DNA of 64,000 nucleotides from an uncultured Bacteroidales bacterium (GCA_947179325.1 CAMXAU010000001.1:124001-188000), one strand, 5' to 3'; shown: positions 27,385-35,769, numbered from the stretch's first letter. Numbers and translations are program-made. Notes: generated by a model not told the origin, from the sequence alone.

Positions 27385-27983
27385 TGATGGACAGTAGCCT
27401 TAGCTTGAAAGAAATGCCTATCGAGGCGCTTTCTGCCGTGATAGGGGCATATCCGTGGTTCGGTGCCGCGAGGATGGAACTTTGCCTGCGTGCCGGAGGC
27501 GGAAGCGAGGAGCAGTATGCGGATGCAGCGATGTATATCGCTTCCCGCAGAAAACTTGCGCGTGCGCTGATGGGCAGCCGCGCCGACTGCTCTGACAAGG
27601 ATGTAGCCGAGATAGTGAAAGCATATATAGCAGACAGCTCCACGCCTGTACAGAAGGTTCCCGAAGTGCGCCGGCCTGAAAGAAAGGTTGTCGTAGTCGG
27701 CGGAGACTATTTCTCCCAGTCGGAGTATGAATCTGTGAGGAGAAACGAAGACACAAGGCTCCGTTTCACTGCCCGCGATGACAGCCGTGAACCGCTTATG
27801 GAGACAATGGTCCCTGACTATGGGGATGATTTCTGTACAGAGACATTGGCCCAGATATATGCGGAACAGGGTTATTATGAGCAGGCGAGGGACATTTATT
27901 CTAAACTAATTTTGGCATATCCAGAAAAAAGTGCTTACTTTGCAGCCCTTATAGAAAAATTGAACGAAGAAATTAAAAATTAA
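27384..27983 (+). CDS. hypothetical TPR-type protein of the lptE-secG operon
   Basis: The 199-residue cytoplasmic protein has an N-terminal helical region (LKEMPIEALSAVIGAYPWFGAARMELC) and a C-terminal TPR motif (LAQIYAEQGYYEQARDIYSKLILAYPEK). It starts at the TAATG junction with lptE; a second ATG follows immediately. No function is known to me. Its position suggests an envelope-biogenesis context. Confidence 0.7.
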   Translation: MMDSSLSLKEMPIEALSAVIGAYPWFGAARMELCLRAGGGSEEQYADAAMYIASRRKLARALMGSRADCSDKDVAEIVKAYIADSSTPVQKVPEVRRPERKVVVVGGDYFSQSEYESVRRNEDTRLRFTARDDSREPLMETMVPDYGDDFCTETLAQIYAEQGYYEQARDIYSKLILAYPEKSAYFAALIEKLNEEIKN

Positions 27984-27988
27984 TAAAT

Positions 27989-28327
27989 ATGAATGTCGTA
28001 TTTACAATTCTGACAGTGCTTGTAATCCTTGCCAGCATTCTTCTTACGATTGTCGTTCTTCTTCAGAACGGTAAAGGTGGCGGTCTCGCCAGCAACTTTG
28101 TTGCAGGAAACCAGACTTTCGGTGTGCGTCAGACAGCCGATATCCTGGAGAAGATAACCTGGGGCCTTGTAGCCTTCATCTTTGTAGTGTCAATTGTCAC
28201 TACATTTACAACTACAGGTTCAGGCAAGAACTCTATGGATATTACTGACAAGGTTGAAAATATCAGCACTGAGCAGATGCCTGAGTTCCCTTCAGCACCG
28301 CTTCCTTCAGAGGATCCTGCAAACTAG
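27989..28327 (+). CDS. secG: preprotein translocase subunit SecG
   Basis: Two transmembrane helices enclose the diagnostic SecG loop: VVLLQNGKGGGLASNFVAG with the GGG core, then FGVRQTADILEKITWGLVAFIF. SecG assists SecA-driven translocation in the inner membrane. The polar C-terminal tail (residues 75-112) is longer than in E. coli, as usual in Bacteroidota. It is last in the operon, followed by a hairpin. Confidence 0.95.
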   Translation: MNVVFTILTVLVILASILLTIVVLLQNGKGGGLASNFVAGNQTFGVRQTADILEKITWGLVAFIFVVSIVTTFTTTGSGKNSMDITDKVENISTEQMPEFPSAPLPSEDPAN

Positions 28328-28380
28328 GAACTTTATGATAAATTGTCAGTCGAGAGGCTGATGGAATATAATTTGACTTG

Positions 28381-28415
28381 GCATCGTCTGTTCTACAGGA
28401 ACAGGCGATGCATTT
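28381..28415 (+). terminator. terminator after secG, with an alternative pairing arm before clpB
   Basis: GCATCGTCTGTTC (28381-28393) pairs with GAACAGGCGATGC (28399-28411) around TACAG, followed by ATTTT. A further GCCTGTTCC at 28452-28460 could pair with the GGAACAGGC at 28398-28406 instead, which would break the terminator stem. Confidence 0.7.
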
Positions 28416-28483
28416 TCGTGGATTCTGCCCATAAGCATTAGCACGGCATTTGCCTGTTCCCTGGACAAAAAGGAGAAATAATT

Positions 28484-30664
28484 ATGGCAGAAAACAAATT
28501 TGAAAATCTCAGCAGATTTGCCGTCAATCTCAATGAAAGGGCGGCACAGGGAAAGCTCGACCCTGTCATCGGCAGGGACGAGGAGATCCGCAGGGTGTTG
28601 CAGATCCTCAGCAGGAGGACGAAGAACAACCCTATCCTGGTCGGGGAACCGGGCGTCGGAAAAACGGCCATTTCAGAGGGCATTGCCCAGAAGATAATAG
28701 ACGGGGATGTTCCGGAAAACCTCAAGACAAGAACGATATATTCGCTTGACCTCGGTGCCCTGATTGCTGGTGCAAAGTACCAGGGTGAGTTTGAGGAGCG
28801 TCTCAAGGGCGTTGTGAAAGAAGTCGTTGACAGTGAGGGGGAGATAATCCTTTTCATTGATGAGATCCATACGCTTGTGGGTGCCGGACGGACTTCGGGC
28901 GCGATGGACGCTTCCAACATACTTAAGCCGGCCCTGGCCCGCGGCGAACTGCGCACAATCGGTTCGACGACCCTTGATGAATACCAGAAGTATTTCGAGA
29001 CGGACAAGGCCCTTGAGAGGCGTTTCCAGATGGTGATGGTCGATGAACCTTCGCCGGCGGCCTCTATCTCCATAATGAGGGGGCTGAAGGAAAGGTACGA
29101 AAACCACCATAAGGTACGTATCGAGGATGATGCCTTGATTGCGGCAGTTGAATTGTCACACAGGTACATAACCAACAGATTCCTGCCGGACAAGGCGATT
29201 GACCTTGTGGATGAGGCTGCATCGAAGCTGCGTCTTGAGATGAATTCCGTGCCTGAGCCTATTGCGGAGCTGGACAGCCGTATCCGTCAGCTGGAAATCG
29301 AGAGGGAGGCAATCAAGCGTGAAGGTGTTTCCCTTAAGATGGACAAGATCAAGGAGGAGCTGAAAGAGCTGGGAGCAAGGCGTGATGAACTCAAGGGCCG
29401 CTGGAATGAGGAGAAGGAGATTCTCTCGGGGCTTCAGCAGGCGCGGCAGAAGATTGAGGATTATAAGATTGAGGCCCATAATGCCGAGCGCTCTGGGGAT
29501 TACGGGCGTGTTGCGGAAATCCGTTATGGCAAGATGGCCGATGCCCAGAAGAAGATAGATGAGCTTAATGCAAGGCAGGCGGCCATAAAGGACCCTATAA
29601 TCACGGAGGCCGTGACTCCGGAGGATATTGCGGAGGTCGTGGCGAAGTGGACGGGAATCCCTGTTAAGCGTATGCTGGAGAGCGAGCGCGAGAAGCTGCT
29701 CCGTATGGAGGGTGAACTTCACAAGAGGGTTGTCGGGCAGGAGCAGGCCATCGGTGCGGTGGCAGATGCCGTGAGATGTTCGCGTGCGGGGCTGCAGAAT
29801 GAGAAGAGGCCTATCGGGTCATTCCTTTTCATGGGTACTACCGGTGTCGGAAAGACAGAGCTTGCAAAGGCATTGGCGGAATTCCTGTTCAATGACGAGA
29901 ACATGATGACGCGTATAGACATGAGTGAATATCAGGAGCGTCATTCCGTCAGCCGGCTTGTAGGCGCGCCTCCGGGATATGTCGGATATGATGAAGGCGG
30001 CCAGCTGACCGAGGCCGTGCGCCGCAAGCCGTATTCTGTCATCCTGCTTGATGAGATAGAGAAGGCACATCCGGATGTGTTCAATATCCTGCTGCAGGTG
30101 CTTGACGACGGCCGTCTGACAGACAACAAGGGCCGCACGGTGGATTTCAAGAATACAATCCTGATAATGACATCAAATGTCGGTGCAGACATAATCCAGG
30201 GCTATATGGAAAGGCTTCCTTTGGTCGGGATTGCAGGTTCAGACCCGTCTTCGGAAAGGTCTGCCCAGGAGAAGAGGCTGCAGATGCTGTCCGAGTGCAG
30301 GAGCGAGGTGCTGGAGGTGCTGAAACGGACTGTACGTCCGGAGTTCTTGAACAGGATTGATGAGGTGATAATGTTTGAGCCTCTGTCGCAGACTGACATA
30401 AGGGATATCCTGAGGATGCAGATTGCGGACCTGCAGAAGAGGCTTTCCGAGAATGGCGTGGCTATAGATTTCTCAAAGGAATTTGAGGACTACATGAGCA
30501 CGAAGGGCTACGAGCCTGCTTACGGCGCGCGGCCGATCAAGCGTCTGATGCAGAAAGAGCTTGTCAACCTGCTTGCCAAGTCAATCCTGGACGGCAAGGT
30601 GCACCGCGATTCAGTGATTCTGGTGGATGTCACAGACGGACAGATTGTTGTGCGGGAGAAATAA
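28484..30664 (+). CDS. clpB: ClpB-type disaggregase lacking the N-terminal domain
   Basis: Two AAA+ modules are intact: Walker A1 GEPGVGKT (54-61), Walker B1 ILFIDEIHTLVGAG, a long ClpB-type coiled-coil middle domain (about 250-370, with RQLEIEREAIKREG), Walker A2 GTTGVGKT (451-458), and PPGYVGYDEGGQLTEAVR. ClpB resolubilizes aggregated proteins with DnaK. At 726 residues it lacks the roughly 145-residue N-terminal domain of the usual 860-residue protein. AGGAG 8 bases before the ATG supports this start, and no coding remnant of an N domain is seen in the 156 bases upstream. It resembles the short ClpB isoform made by internal initiation elsewhere. Confidence 0.92.
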   Translation: MAENKFENLSRFAVNLNERAAQGKLDPVIGRDEEIRRVLQILSRRTKNNPILVGEPGVGKTAISEGIAQKIIDGDVPENLKTRTIYSLDLGALIAGAKYQGEFEERLKGVVKEVVDSEGEIILFIDEIHTLVGAGRTSGAMDASNILKPALARGELRTIGSTTLDEYQKYFETDKALERRFQMVMVDEPSPAASISIMRGLKERYENHHKVRIEDDALIAAVELSHRYITNRFLPDKAIDLVDEAASKLRLEMNSVPEPIAELDSRIRQLEIEREAIKREGVSLKMDKIKEELKELGARRDELKGRWNEEKEILSGLQQARQKIEDYKIEAHNAERSGDYGRVAEIRYGKMADAQKKIDELNARQAAIKDPIITEAVTPEDIAEVVAKWTGIPVKRMLESEREKLLRMEGELHKRVVGQEQAIGAVADAVRCSRAGLQNEKRPIGSFLFMGTTGVGKTELAKALAEFLFNDENMMTRIDMSEYQERHSVSRLVGAPPGYVGYDEGGQLTEAVRRKPYSVILLDEIEKAHPDVFNILLQVLDDGRLTDNKGRTVDFKNTILIMTSNVGADIIQGYMERLPLVGIAGSDPSSERSAQEKRLQMLSECRSEVLEVLKRTVRPEFLNRIDEVIMFEPLSQTDIRDILRMQIADLQKRLSENGVAIDFSKEFEDYMSTKGYEPAYGARPIKRLMQKELVNLLAKSILDGKVHRDSVILVDVTDGQIVVREK

Positions 30665-30703
30665 TTTGCAAAGAGTTCATTTCTCAGTTGAAAAAATGAA
30701 GCC

Positions 30704-30743
30704 AAAGGACGCAAGCCATTGAAGCTCTGCGTCCTTTGTTTTT
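30704..30743 (+). terminator. terminator of clpB
   Basis: AAAGGACGCA (30704-30713) pairs with TGCGTCCTTT (30728-30737), followed by GTTTTTA. Confidence 0.9.
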
Positions 30744-30745
30744 AA

Positions 30746-31060
30746 TAAACTTTTAAAGCCTCCTGTTCTATATTACAGCGTTCCTTTCCCATATTGTGTG
30801 CTATAGCTGCTTCATCGAATTCTTTAGCCGACTTGAATCCTTCTTTGAGCAGATATACTTTTGCCCCTCCAATTTCCGGACGTTCGATCACCACCGTGTC
30901 GTTCGGTTCATGGCAGAAGATTTTCGATTCTTTGTTCTGTGCGGATTATTCTTATTTTTGACCCTTTATTCTGTGCACACGATAGAATGGTCATTGTCAT
31001 TAGCAAGATGGCACAGAATAAGATTTTATTTTTCATTAAAGCTTAACGGTTGACTGGGGA
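30746..31060. other. intergenic stretch without recognisable gene
   Basis: About 315 AT-rich bases between the clpB terminator and a convergent gene. Short plus-strand frames (30796-31053, 30861-31046) show Phe/Cys-rich translations with no family resemblance. A TATTTTTG box near 30953 on the plus strand has no convincing gene after it. I see nothing else. Confidence 0.5.
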
Positions 31061-31588
31061 TTAATTTTCAGGTATTCCTGTGGCGAATGAGGTATAAGGT
31101 GGTATCCCGTCCCAAGGACTGAATCTTATTCCAGCAGTAATCTTGTCAAAGATATCTTTAATCATGCTGTCCGGGAATTTTTCTCCGTCGTTTTCATCCT
31201 CATTAGGAAATCCGATTGCCATTGCCTCGATTTCTCCGGTATGTGCTATGTACACTATGAAATATGCGGTTTTTAGTCCATGTTCTGCAATTATTTCTCT
31301 GATTTTGTCTTCATAGCCTTTCTGCTTGTACTGCCTCGTTGCTTTGGTTCGTACCTCAGTCGTTTTTTCGTAGGAAGCCGTTCGTATCAATTTTTCATAT
31401 TCTTTAGTTGTGCTCAGCCCGTTTCCTTTGATTGCCTGGATACTTTTTTTAGAACGTATTATTCTACAGGATACTGAATCACAGATAGTATTGTCTATTG
31501 ATGTGTCTCCTGCATCAGTGTTTGTTGTATTAAATATCAATAGTATGAAAGCAGTCAAGGCTATTTTGAAAAATCTGTGGTGTGTCAT
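31061..31588 (-). CDS. secreted protein of unknown function, end of regulator module 1
   Basis: A signal peptide (FFKIALTAFILLIFNTTNTDAG) precedes about 150 residues with a basic central region and the C-terminal motif ITAGIRFSPWDGIPPYTSFATGIP. The segment KTAYFIVYIAHTGEIEAMAI resembles the strands of a small alpha/beta domain, perhaps TonB-C-like, without proof. It lies 60 bases after a frameshifted gene on the same strand and is the last member of the operon that starts at 32807. Confidence 0.55.
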   Translation of the reverse strand: MTHHRFFKIALTAFILLIFNTTNTDAGDTSIDNTICDSVSCRIIRSKKSIQAIKGNGLSTTKEYEKLIRTASYEKTTEVRTKATRQYKQKGYEDKIREIIAEHGLKTAYFIVYIAHTGEIEAMAIGFPNEDENDGEKFPDSMIKDIFDKITAGIRFSPWDGIPPYTSFATGIPEN

Positions 31589-31648
31589 AATATTTTTCTA
31601 AAATATTAGTTTTAAATTATTTGATTATAAGAAATTTAATTTTCCATT

Positions 31649-32060
31649 TTACCATTGTCCGTAATGTTCGTCCCACCAATCCTTAGCATCTTCCCAGTTG
31701 GTGTCATCTCCTTTCCCGTAGGAATCTTTTGCATGAATTTCTTTCCATTCATCAAAATACTCGTCATTCCAATTATCAATAAATTTATCCCAATCAAATG
31801 TAGTATAATTTAAATTAAAACAATCATCACTATTGTCATGAGCTATTGGTGAGGGCAAATGGGCCATTATAAAGTCACTTCTCTTTATCAGTTCTTCATA
31901 AGGGATATACTTTGCAAAAGGGACAAGTACAACAGAATTGTTCGTCTTGCCCTTAGAAAGTGAAAAAACATCCGGAATGTGATGTTTCAAAAGCATAAAA
32001 CAGTGCAATCGCTGAAACAATTGCACTGATAACACATATTATGATTTTACGTGAAGTCAT
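31649..32060 (-). pseudogene. frameshifted small membrane-anchored acidic protein
   Basis: The ATG at 32060 shares its A with the TGA of the preceding barrel gene (TGATG), and it opens a typical signal-anchor, MTSRKIIICVISAIVSAIAL, which stops after 35 residues (FFTF). The rest of the coding sequence (SKGKTNNSVVLVPFAKYIPY through the Trp/Asp-rich end DAKDWWDEHYGQW) continues one base out of phase. Dropping one base of the run of six T (A6 at 31963-31968 on the plus strand) restores one product of about 134 residues. The other possible start, a GTG at 32035, would give a non-membrane N-terminus that looks like a shadow frame. It may be a true mutation, a phase-variable tract or an assembly error. 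Confidence 0.6.
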
Positions 32061-32632
32061 CAGAACTTGATGCCGAACATTACGCCTCCGTTCGAGTTGC
32101 TGAGATAATATGCCCCGGAATTGAACAAGGTCTTGAAGTCATAATAGAACATCAATTGGAAACGCTGGCTGTCTATGGCATACAGGCGTACCGGGAAGTC
32201 AATGCCGACAGCACCGTATGACTGGTTCCCGTTGTAATAGCATGTCAGGTGTTCCTGTTCATATACATTATAGTTTGTGTTGTATACACGATACATGCCG
32301 GTCAAACCTACGCCCAATTCCAGAAATCTGAACTTTTTGGGGAAAGGGCGGAACAGGCCTCGAAGACTTGCGCCTGTTTCTGCTACATGGTGTTCATTGC
32401 CTGTGTTGCACATCCCCGTGTGTACATTCAGTCCTGCTGAGAACCAATTGGTCACGCTGTATGTGAACTCTGTTACCAAGGAATGGCCGATTTTGTCACC
32501 TGAATTTTCATCATCAGAACCATAGACGGCTATTCCGCCTCCGACCTTAAGTGAAAATCTGTTCTGCGCAGACAGGCAGACAGGAAACAGCAGGATGGCA
32601 ATCAATGCCAATAAACGTAAATCAGTTCTCAT
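32060..32632 (-). CDS. small outer-membrane beta-barrel protein, module 1
   Basis: A signal peptide (ALIAILLFPVCLSAQ) is followed by about 165 residues of barrel strands (FSLKVGGGIAVYG, TEFTYSVTNWFSAGLNVHTG, FLELGVGLTGMYR) and an aromatic C-terminal strand GGVMFGIKF typical of outer-membrane insertion signals. The end resembles the barrel of module 2 (LFGLKLGIKF at 34800-35288). It overlaps the upstream two-helix gene by 11 bases and the downstream gene by one base. Ligand unknown. Confidence 0.75.
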   Translation of the reverse strand: MRTDLRLLALIAILLFPVCLSAQNRFSLKVGGGIAVYGSDDENSGDKIGHSLVTEFTYSVTNWFSAGLNVHTGMCNTGNEHHVAETGASLRGLFRPFPKKFRFLELGVGLTGMYRVYNTNYNVYEQEHLTCYYNGNQSYGAVGIDFPVRLYAIDSQRFQLMFYYDFKTLFNSGAYYLSNSNGGVMFGIKF

Positions 32633-32807
32633 TTCTCACGACATTTTTTGCATAGAAGCACTTGGACACAATAAGGACGGCAAGGATGACAGCACCGAAC
32701 AGGAGGCTTTTCCATATCGCGGGGTGTTCAAATAGAAGCCAATGCGTAATTGATGTTACAAGAAAAACTATGGTATATTTAATTGTTGTGGTTAATTTTG
32801 TTGTCAT
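32622..32807 (-). CDS. small two-helix membrane protein, module 1
   Basis: The 61-residue product has two hydrophobic segments (YTIVFLVTSITHWLL and SLLFGAVILAVLIVS) and short charged tails. It is first behind the palindromic promoter, and its last codons overlap the barrel gene. No family is recognised. Tight overlap is the main evidence that it is real. Confidence 0.6.
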   Translation of the reverse strand: MTTKLTTTIKYTIVFLVTSITHWLLFEHPAIWKSLLFGAVILAVLIVSKCFYAKNVVRNEN

Positions 32808-32833
32808 ATCTGTTTAAAAATGGTTAACTATCG

Positions 32834-32841
32834 CAAATTTA
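32834..32841 (-). promoter_or_regulatory. -7 box of module 1 operon
   Basis: The minus strand reads TAAATTTG, a full TAnnTTTG match, 27 bases before the ATG at 32807. The palindrome begins 10 bases further upstream and so overlaps the -33 position. The same arrangement recurs at 35770-35777. Confidence 0.7.
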
Positions 32842-32850
32842 CGCCATGAG

Positions 32851-32892
32851 AGTTTCATCTTAAAATATGAAACTTTATATTTTAAGATGAAA
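32851..32892. promoter_or_regulatory. palindromic operator candidate, module 1
   Basis: A perfect 16-base inverted repeat (TTTCATCTTAAAATAT at 32853-32868 and its complement at 32877-32892) encloses GAAACTTT. It contains AGTTTCAT at 32851-32858 and its inverse ATGAAACT at 32867-32874. It covers the -33 region of the operon promoter. It is nearly identical to the copy at 35787-35828, except that there the central 8 bases are inverted. Confidence 0.7.
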
Positions 32893-32972
32893 TGTGTTGA
32901 TAATCAAATGTGGTTTATGAAATTTTTGGAACGAACTGTGTCTTAGTTTCAGAAATCCTGTCCTTGATAGGT

Positions 32973-34634
32973 TTATGCCTTACTCTGCCTGTTCATGAGC
33001 TTTCTTATGTAGATCCCGAGGTTCGTGTCATGCTCTCCGATTCCGAGCTTTTCCCTGATTCCGCTGCTGATGTTGTAGTGGCTGCGCATCTCTATGTATG
33101 CCCCGACTTCTTTCCCCTTCAGGCCGATTGCGTAGAGGCAACAGTAGTTTATTTCCTGCTCGGAGAGTCCGCATTCCTCAAGGTGTGATATGAACTCCGG
33201 CTTGCTTCCTGCGAATGCGAGCCTTGTCAGGTTCATGAAGCTCTCTTTGTCTGAGAGTAGTTCCTCAAGCTCCCTTGTCGCCTTTTTGTCAATTTCGCAG
33301 TTGTCGGTTATGTGTGCCGCGAAGAACTTGTTCAGGAGTTCGAGCCTTGATGATATGGCGGCCATGACTTTTGGGTCGAGGCTTTCTTTCTGTGTGAGCA
33401 GGATTGCCAGGTTGTCCCTCTCCTGCTCCATCTGTAAGCACATCAATCGGTATCTCTCTGCTTCGTTGTCTGCCATCTGCTTTTCCATCCGGCTTATCTT
33501 TAGCCTGTGGCTTTTCCGTATGGACAGCCCTCCTGCGAGCATCAGGAGAAAGGCAGATGCAAATATTGTATAATTCTTTTTTGTTCTTTCTTCTATTGTC
33601 CGCATTTCAAGGGTATGGCGTTCCTCTATGAATTGTGTGTCCTGCTGAAATGCGGCAAAATCCAGGCTGTCCGTTATTGATATATAGTTGTGATAAGCTT
33701 CCAGTGCTTCTTTGTGGTGTCCTGCATCTTGGTGGACCTGGGAGAGAATGGCATGATACCGTACTTTGCTGTCAATACTCTCATATCTTTTGAAACGGCA
33801 AGCATCTTCAATTGCTTCATCGTAATTGCCTAAATAGTAATTTACCAAAGAAATCTCATGCCAGTCTATCAGGTCTGGTGGAATTGAATTAATGTATTCC
33901 TCAGCAACCTGTTGTATCACTTCATCCTCCCGCTTGTTCTGCCGTAGTAAGGAAAGGTATGTAGCATAAAAATTAGATTCTTGCAAGATTCCGACTTGGC
34001 CTAAAAACCCTCTGCTGATTTCTGCATAATGATATGCTTGATCATATTCGTTTAGTATGCTATATCCGTTGAATATACGCAGCAGGCAATTCATATGGCT
34101 GTTGACCATCCCGGCTTCTATGAAGTATTGTGCGGCAGTCAGGTTCGCGTTAACCATCCTGTCAAATTTGTGTATTGATTTATATATATTCCCTTGTGCA
34201 ACAAGTGCCCTTGCCTTAGTGATTATATCGTCAGATTTTTCTCCTGCATCGAGGGCCTTCACAAAGCATTCCATTGCCTTCTCATTGTCTCCGTAGTTCT
34301 GGTAGATACGCCCCTGGTAGTATAATGTCCTGAGCCTGTCTGTCGGGCTTCCGTGGTTTTCGTACCAGTCTATCGCCGGTTGCAGGATATCGAAGTCTGT
34401 CCTGTCCTCATAGTTCTTGTCAAGTGCCATTGACAGCAGCATTGCATGCTTTGCCTTTTCTGCTTGTCCAGAAAGCTGTTCCACGTCAATGTTTCCGAGC
34501 ACAGCCAGAGCACTGTCCGGCCTGTCCTCTATATATTTTTCAACATTGAGTATTGACTGCCATGCTTCAGAATTCCTGTCGCATCCAGCAAGTGCAAGTG
34601 AGATTGTAATCAATGGGAGTAAACAGTTTTTCAT
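32973..34634 (-). CDS. membrane-anchored TPR regulator with LuxR-like HTH, module 1
   Basis: Order: lipoprotein-type signal (TISLALAGCDRN), TPR-like helices (about residues 20-340), a transmembrane helix (YTIFASAFLLMLAGGLSI), a coiled coil, and a cytoplasmic C-terminal HTH (INYCCLYAIGLKGKEVGAYI, RSHYNISSGIREKLG, HDTNLGIYIRKL). This layout suggests a one-component system that senses in the periplasm and binds DNA at the membrane. The ATG at 34634 gives the signal sequence and sits 25 bases after a -7 box; a frame extension to 34661 would overlap that box. It is closely related to the gene at 35916-37574 at both ends but not in the middle. Its likely targets are the genes directly downstream. 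Confidence 0.8.
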   Translation of the reverse strand: MKNCLLPLITISLALAGCDRNSEAWQSILNVEKYIEDRPDSALAVLGNIDVEQLSGQAEKAKHAMLLSMALDKNYEDRTDFDILQPAIDWYENHGSPTDRLRTLYYQGRIYQNYGDNEKAMECFVKALDAGEKSDDIITKARALVAQGNIYKSIHKFDRMVNANLTAAQYFIEAGMVNSHMNCLLRIFNGYSILNEYDQAYHYAEISRGFLGQVGILQESNFYATYLSLLRQNKREDEVIQQVAEEYINSIPPDLIDWHEISLVNYYLGNYDEAIEDACRFKRYESIDSKVRYHAILSQVHQDAGHHKEALEAYHNYISITDSLDFAAFQQDTQFIEERHTLEMRTIEERTKKNYTIFASAFLLMLAGGLSIRKSHRLKISRMEKQMADNEAERYRLMCLQMEQERDNLAILLTQKESLDPKVMAAISSRLELLNKFFAAHITDNCEIDKKATRELEELLSDKESFMNLTRLAFAGSKPEFISHLEECGLSEQEINYCCLYAIGLKGKEVGAYIEMRSHYNISSGIREKLGIGEHDTNLGIYIRKLMNRQSKA

Positions 34635-34658
34635 GAACACCAGTCTTTGTAATGTGCA

Positions 34659-34666
34659 CAAATATA
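34659..34666 (-). promoter_or_regulatory. -7 box of module 1 regulator gene
   Basis: The minus strand reads TATATTTG, 24 bases before the ATG at 34634. No AGTTTCA half-sites are seen upstream of it, unlike the target promoters. Confidence 0.6.
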
Positions 34667-34737
34667 AGATAATTTCCCGATATTAAGCACTTTATGATAA
34701 CAATATTCCAGAGTAAACAGTTTAGCTACAATACAAT

Positions 34738-34779
34738 TATAATTCAGCGCGGTCACTTCTGTGGCCGCACTGAATTATA
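34738..34779 (-). terminator. terminator of module 2 operon
   Basis: A long stem pairs TATAATTCAG (34738-34747) with CTGAATTATA (34770-34779), with an inner CGGTCAC/GTGGCCG stem around TTCT. A T-containing stretch follows on the minus strand. It is 20 bases after the barrel gene stop. Confidence 0.7.
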
Positions 34780-34799
34780 TCGCATTTAAGGGATGGTTC

Positions 34800-35288
34800 T
34801 CAGAATTTGATGCCTAACTTCAGGCCGAAAAGGAAGGTCTCCAGCCCTGCTCCTGCAGACATGAACTTAGACTCGAATCCGCAGAAGAAGTTGTCATACA
34901 GCATGAACCTGGCTTCAACACCGAGCCCTGCAAATGCCCTTATGTTGTAATGTGTTCCGTTCAGCATTCCGCCCAAGGCCCCGACCTCGAGAGACGGAAT
35001 CATGAAAAAGCGCTCACATATCTTAGGCTTAGCGCCAACTTCAAATGACGCTCCCCATGTCTTGTCTGATGAGTAGAGATTTCCTGTCATTCCGTTCAGC
35101 GAGAGCGATACAGTCTTGGTCACGTCATAGCCTAAAGACACTTCTCCGATTACGTTTGACTGGAACATTCCTGTAGAATAATATGATGCCCCTGTAATCT
35201 CGAATTTCTTGTCCTGGGCTGCTGTGCTTGTTGAATTAAGCAGGAACATAAATGTTGCTGTAAAGGTTAAAAGTAGAATCTTTTTCAT
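34800..35288 (-). CDS. small outer-membrane beta-barrel protein, module 2
   Basis: A signal peptide (FMFLLNSTSTAAQ) precedes about 140 residues of barrel strands (FEITGASYYSTGMFQ, SVSLSLNGMTG-like strands, IRAFAGLGVEARFML) and the aromatic end LFGLKLGIKF. It is the counterpart of the module 1 barrel with low overall similarity. It lies 47 bases after the DUF3244-like gene, in the same operon and closed by a terminator. Confidence 0.75.
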   Translation of the reverse strand: MKKILLLTFTATFMFLLNSTSTAAQDKKFEITGASYYSTGMFQSNVIGEVSLGYDVTKTVSLSLNGMTGNLYSSDKTWGASFEVGAKPKICERFFMIPSLEVGALGGMLNGTHYNIRAFAGLGVEARFMLYDNFFCGFESKFMSAGAGLETFLFGLKLGIKF

Positions 35289-35335
35289 GACGTCTTTTTT
35301 TGTGTTAATAAAAATTAATATAAAAGTATTTTACT

Positions 35336-35740
35336 TTAAATTGTGAATGTACCTTCTGCATAGCAGTAGTCTGAGTATATGACAATGTAATACGTCCCGT
35401 GCAGGCCTGATGTGCTAAGGTGGACAGTTGTCGGGATTTCTGTTGAATCAATGATGTCATGGTCAAAGACATGGTTCCATGCATCGACGATTCCTATTGT
35501 TGCGGCACCGATATTATGCAGGATAACTTCAATAGTGTTAGTTTCCAGGCATAAATTGGCTTCAACGGTTGGCCAGTCATATATGGAGCGGTCATTGTTA
35601 TATATTTCCGTTTGATTATATTGTCTCTTTAACTTTATTGTTTCTTCAGAATAGGCAGTACATCCTGATTTTATTAACGTTCCTGCGAATGAAGTCACAG
35701 TCAAAAAAGCGCACAAGACAAAAGCGAAAATACTTTTCAT
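35336..35740 (-). CDS. DUF3244-like small secreted protein, module 2
   Basis: After a signal peptide (LCAFLTVTSFAG) the 134-residue product ends in a single beta-sandwich with the DUF3244 pattern: LETNTIEVILHNIGAATIGI, then an STEIPTTVHLSTSGLHGTYY stretch and the final strand CYAEGTFTI. In gut Bacteroidota such small Ig-like proteins are often found next to TPR/LuxR-type regulators. It is the first gene behind the second palindromic promoter. Role unknown. Confidence 0.6.
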   Translation of the reverse strand: MKSIFAFVLCAFLTVTSFAGTLIKSGCTAYSEETIKLKRQYNQTEIYNNDRSIYDWPTVEANLCLETNTIEVILHNIGAATIGIVDAWNHVFDHDIIDSTEIPTTVHLSTSGLHGTYYIVIYSDYCYAEGTFTI

Positions 35741-35769
35741 AAAGCGTGATTTTTAATGGTTAACTGTCG

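Noticed and set aside
28484..30664. ClpC or ClpA assignment
   Set aside because: The middle domain is about 120 residues long, as in ClpB, and no ClpP-binding IGF/IGL-type loop is seen.
30796..31053. Small plus-strand gene after clpB
   Set aside because: The Phe/Cys-rich translation has no signal or family pattern, lies convergent to a real gene, and two overlapping frames are equally open.
33190..33573. 127-residue plus-strand frame, repeated at 36130-36513
   Set aside because: Its near-identity between the two places only reflects the duplicated regulator genes on the opposite strand.
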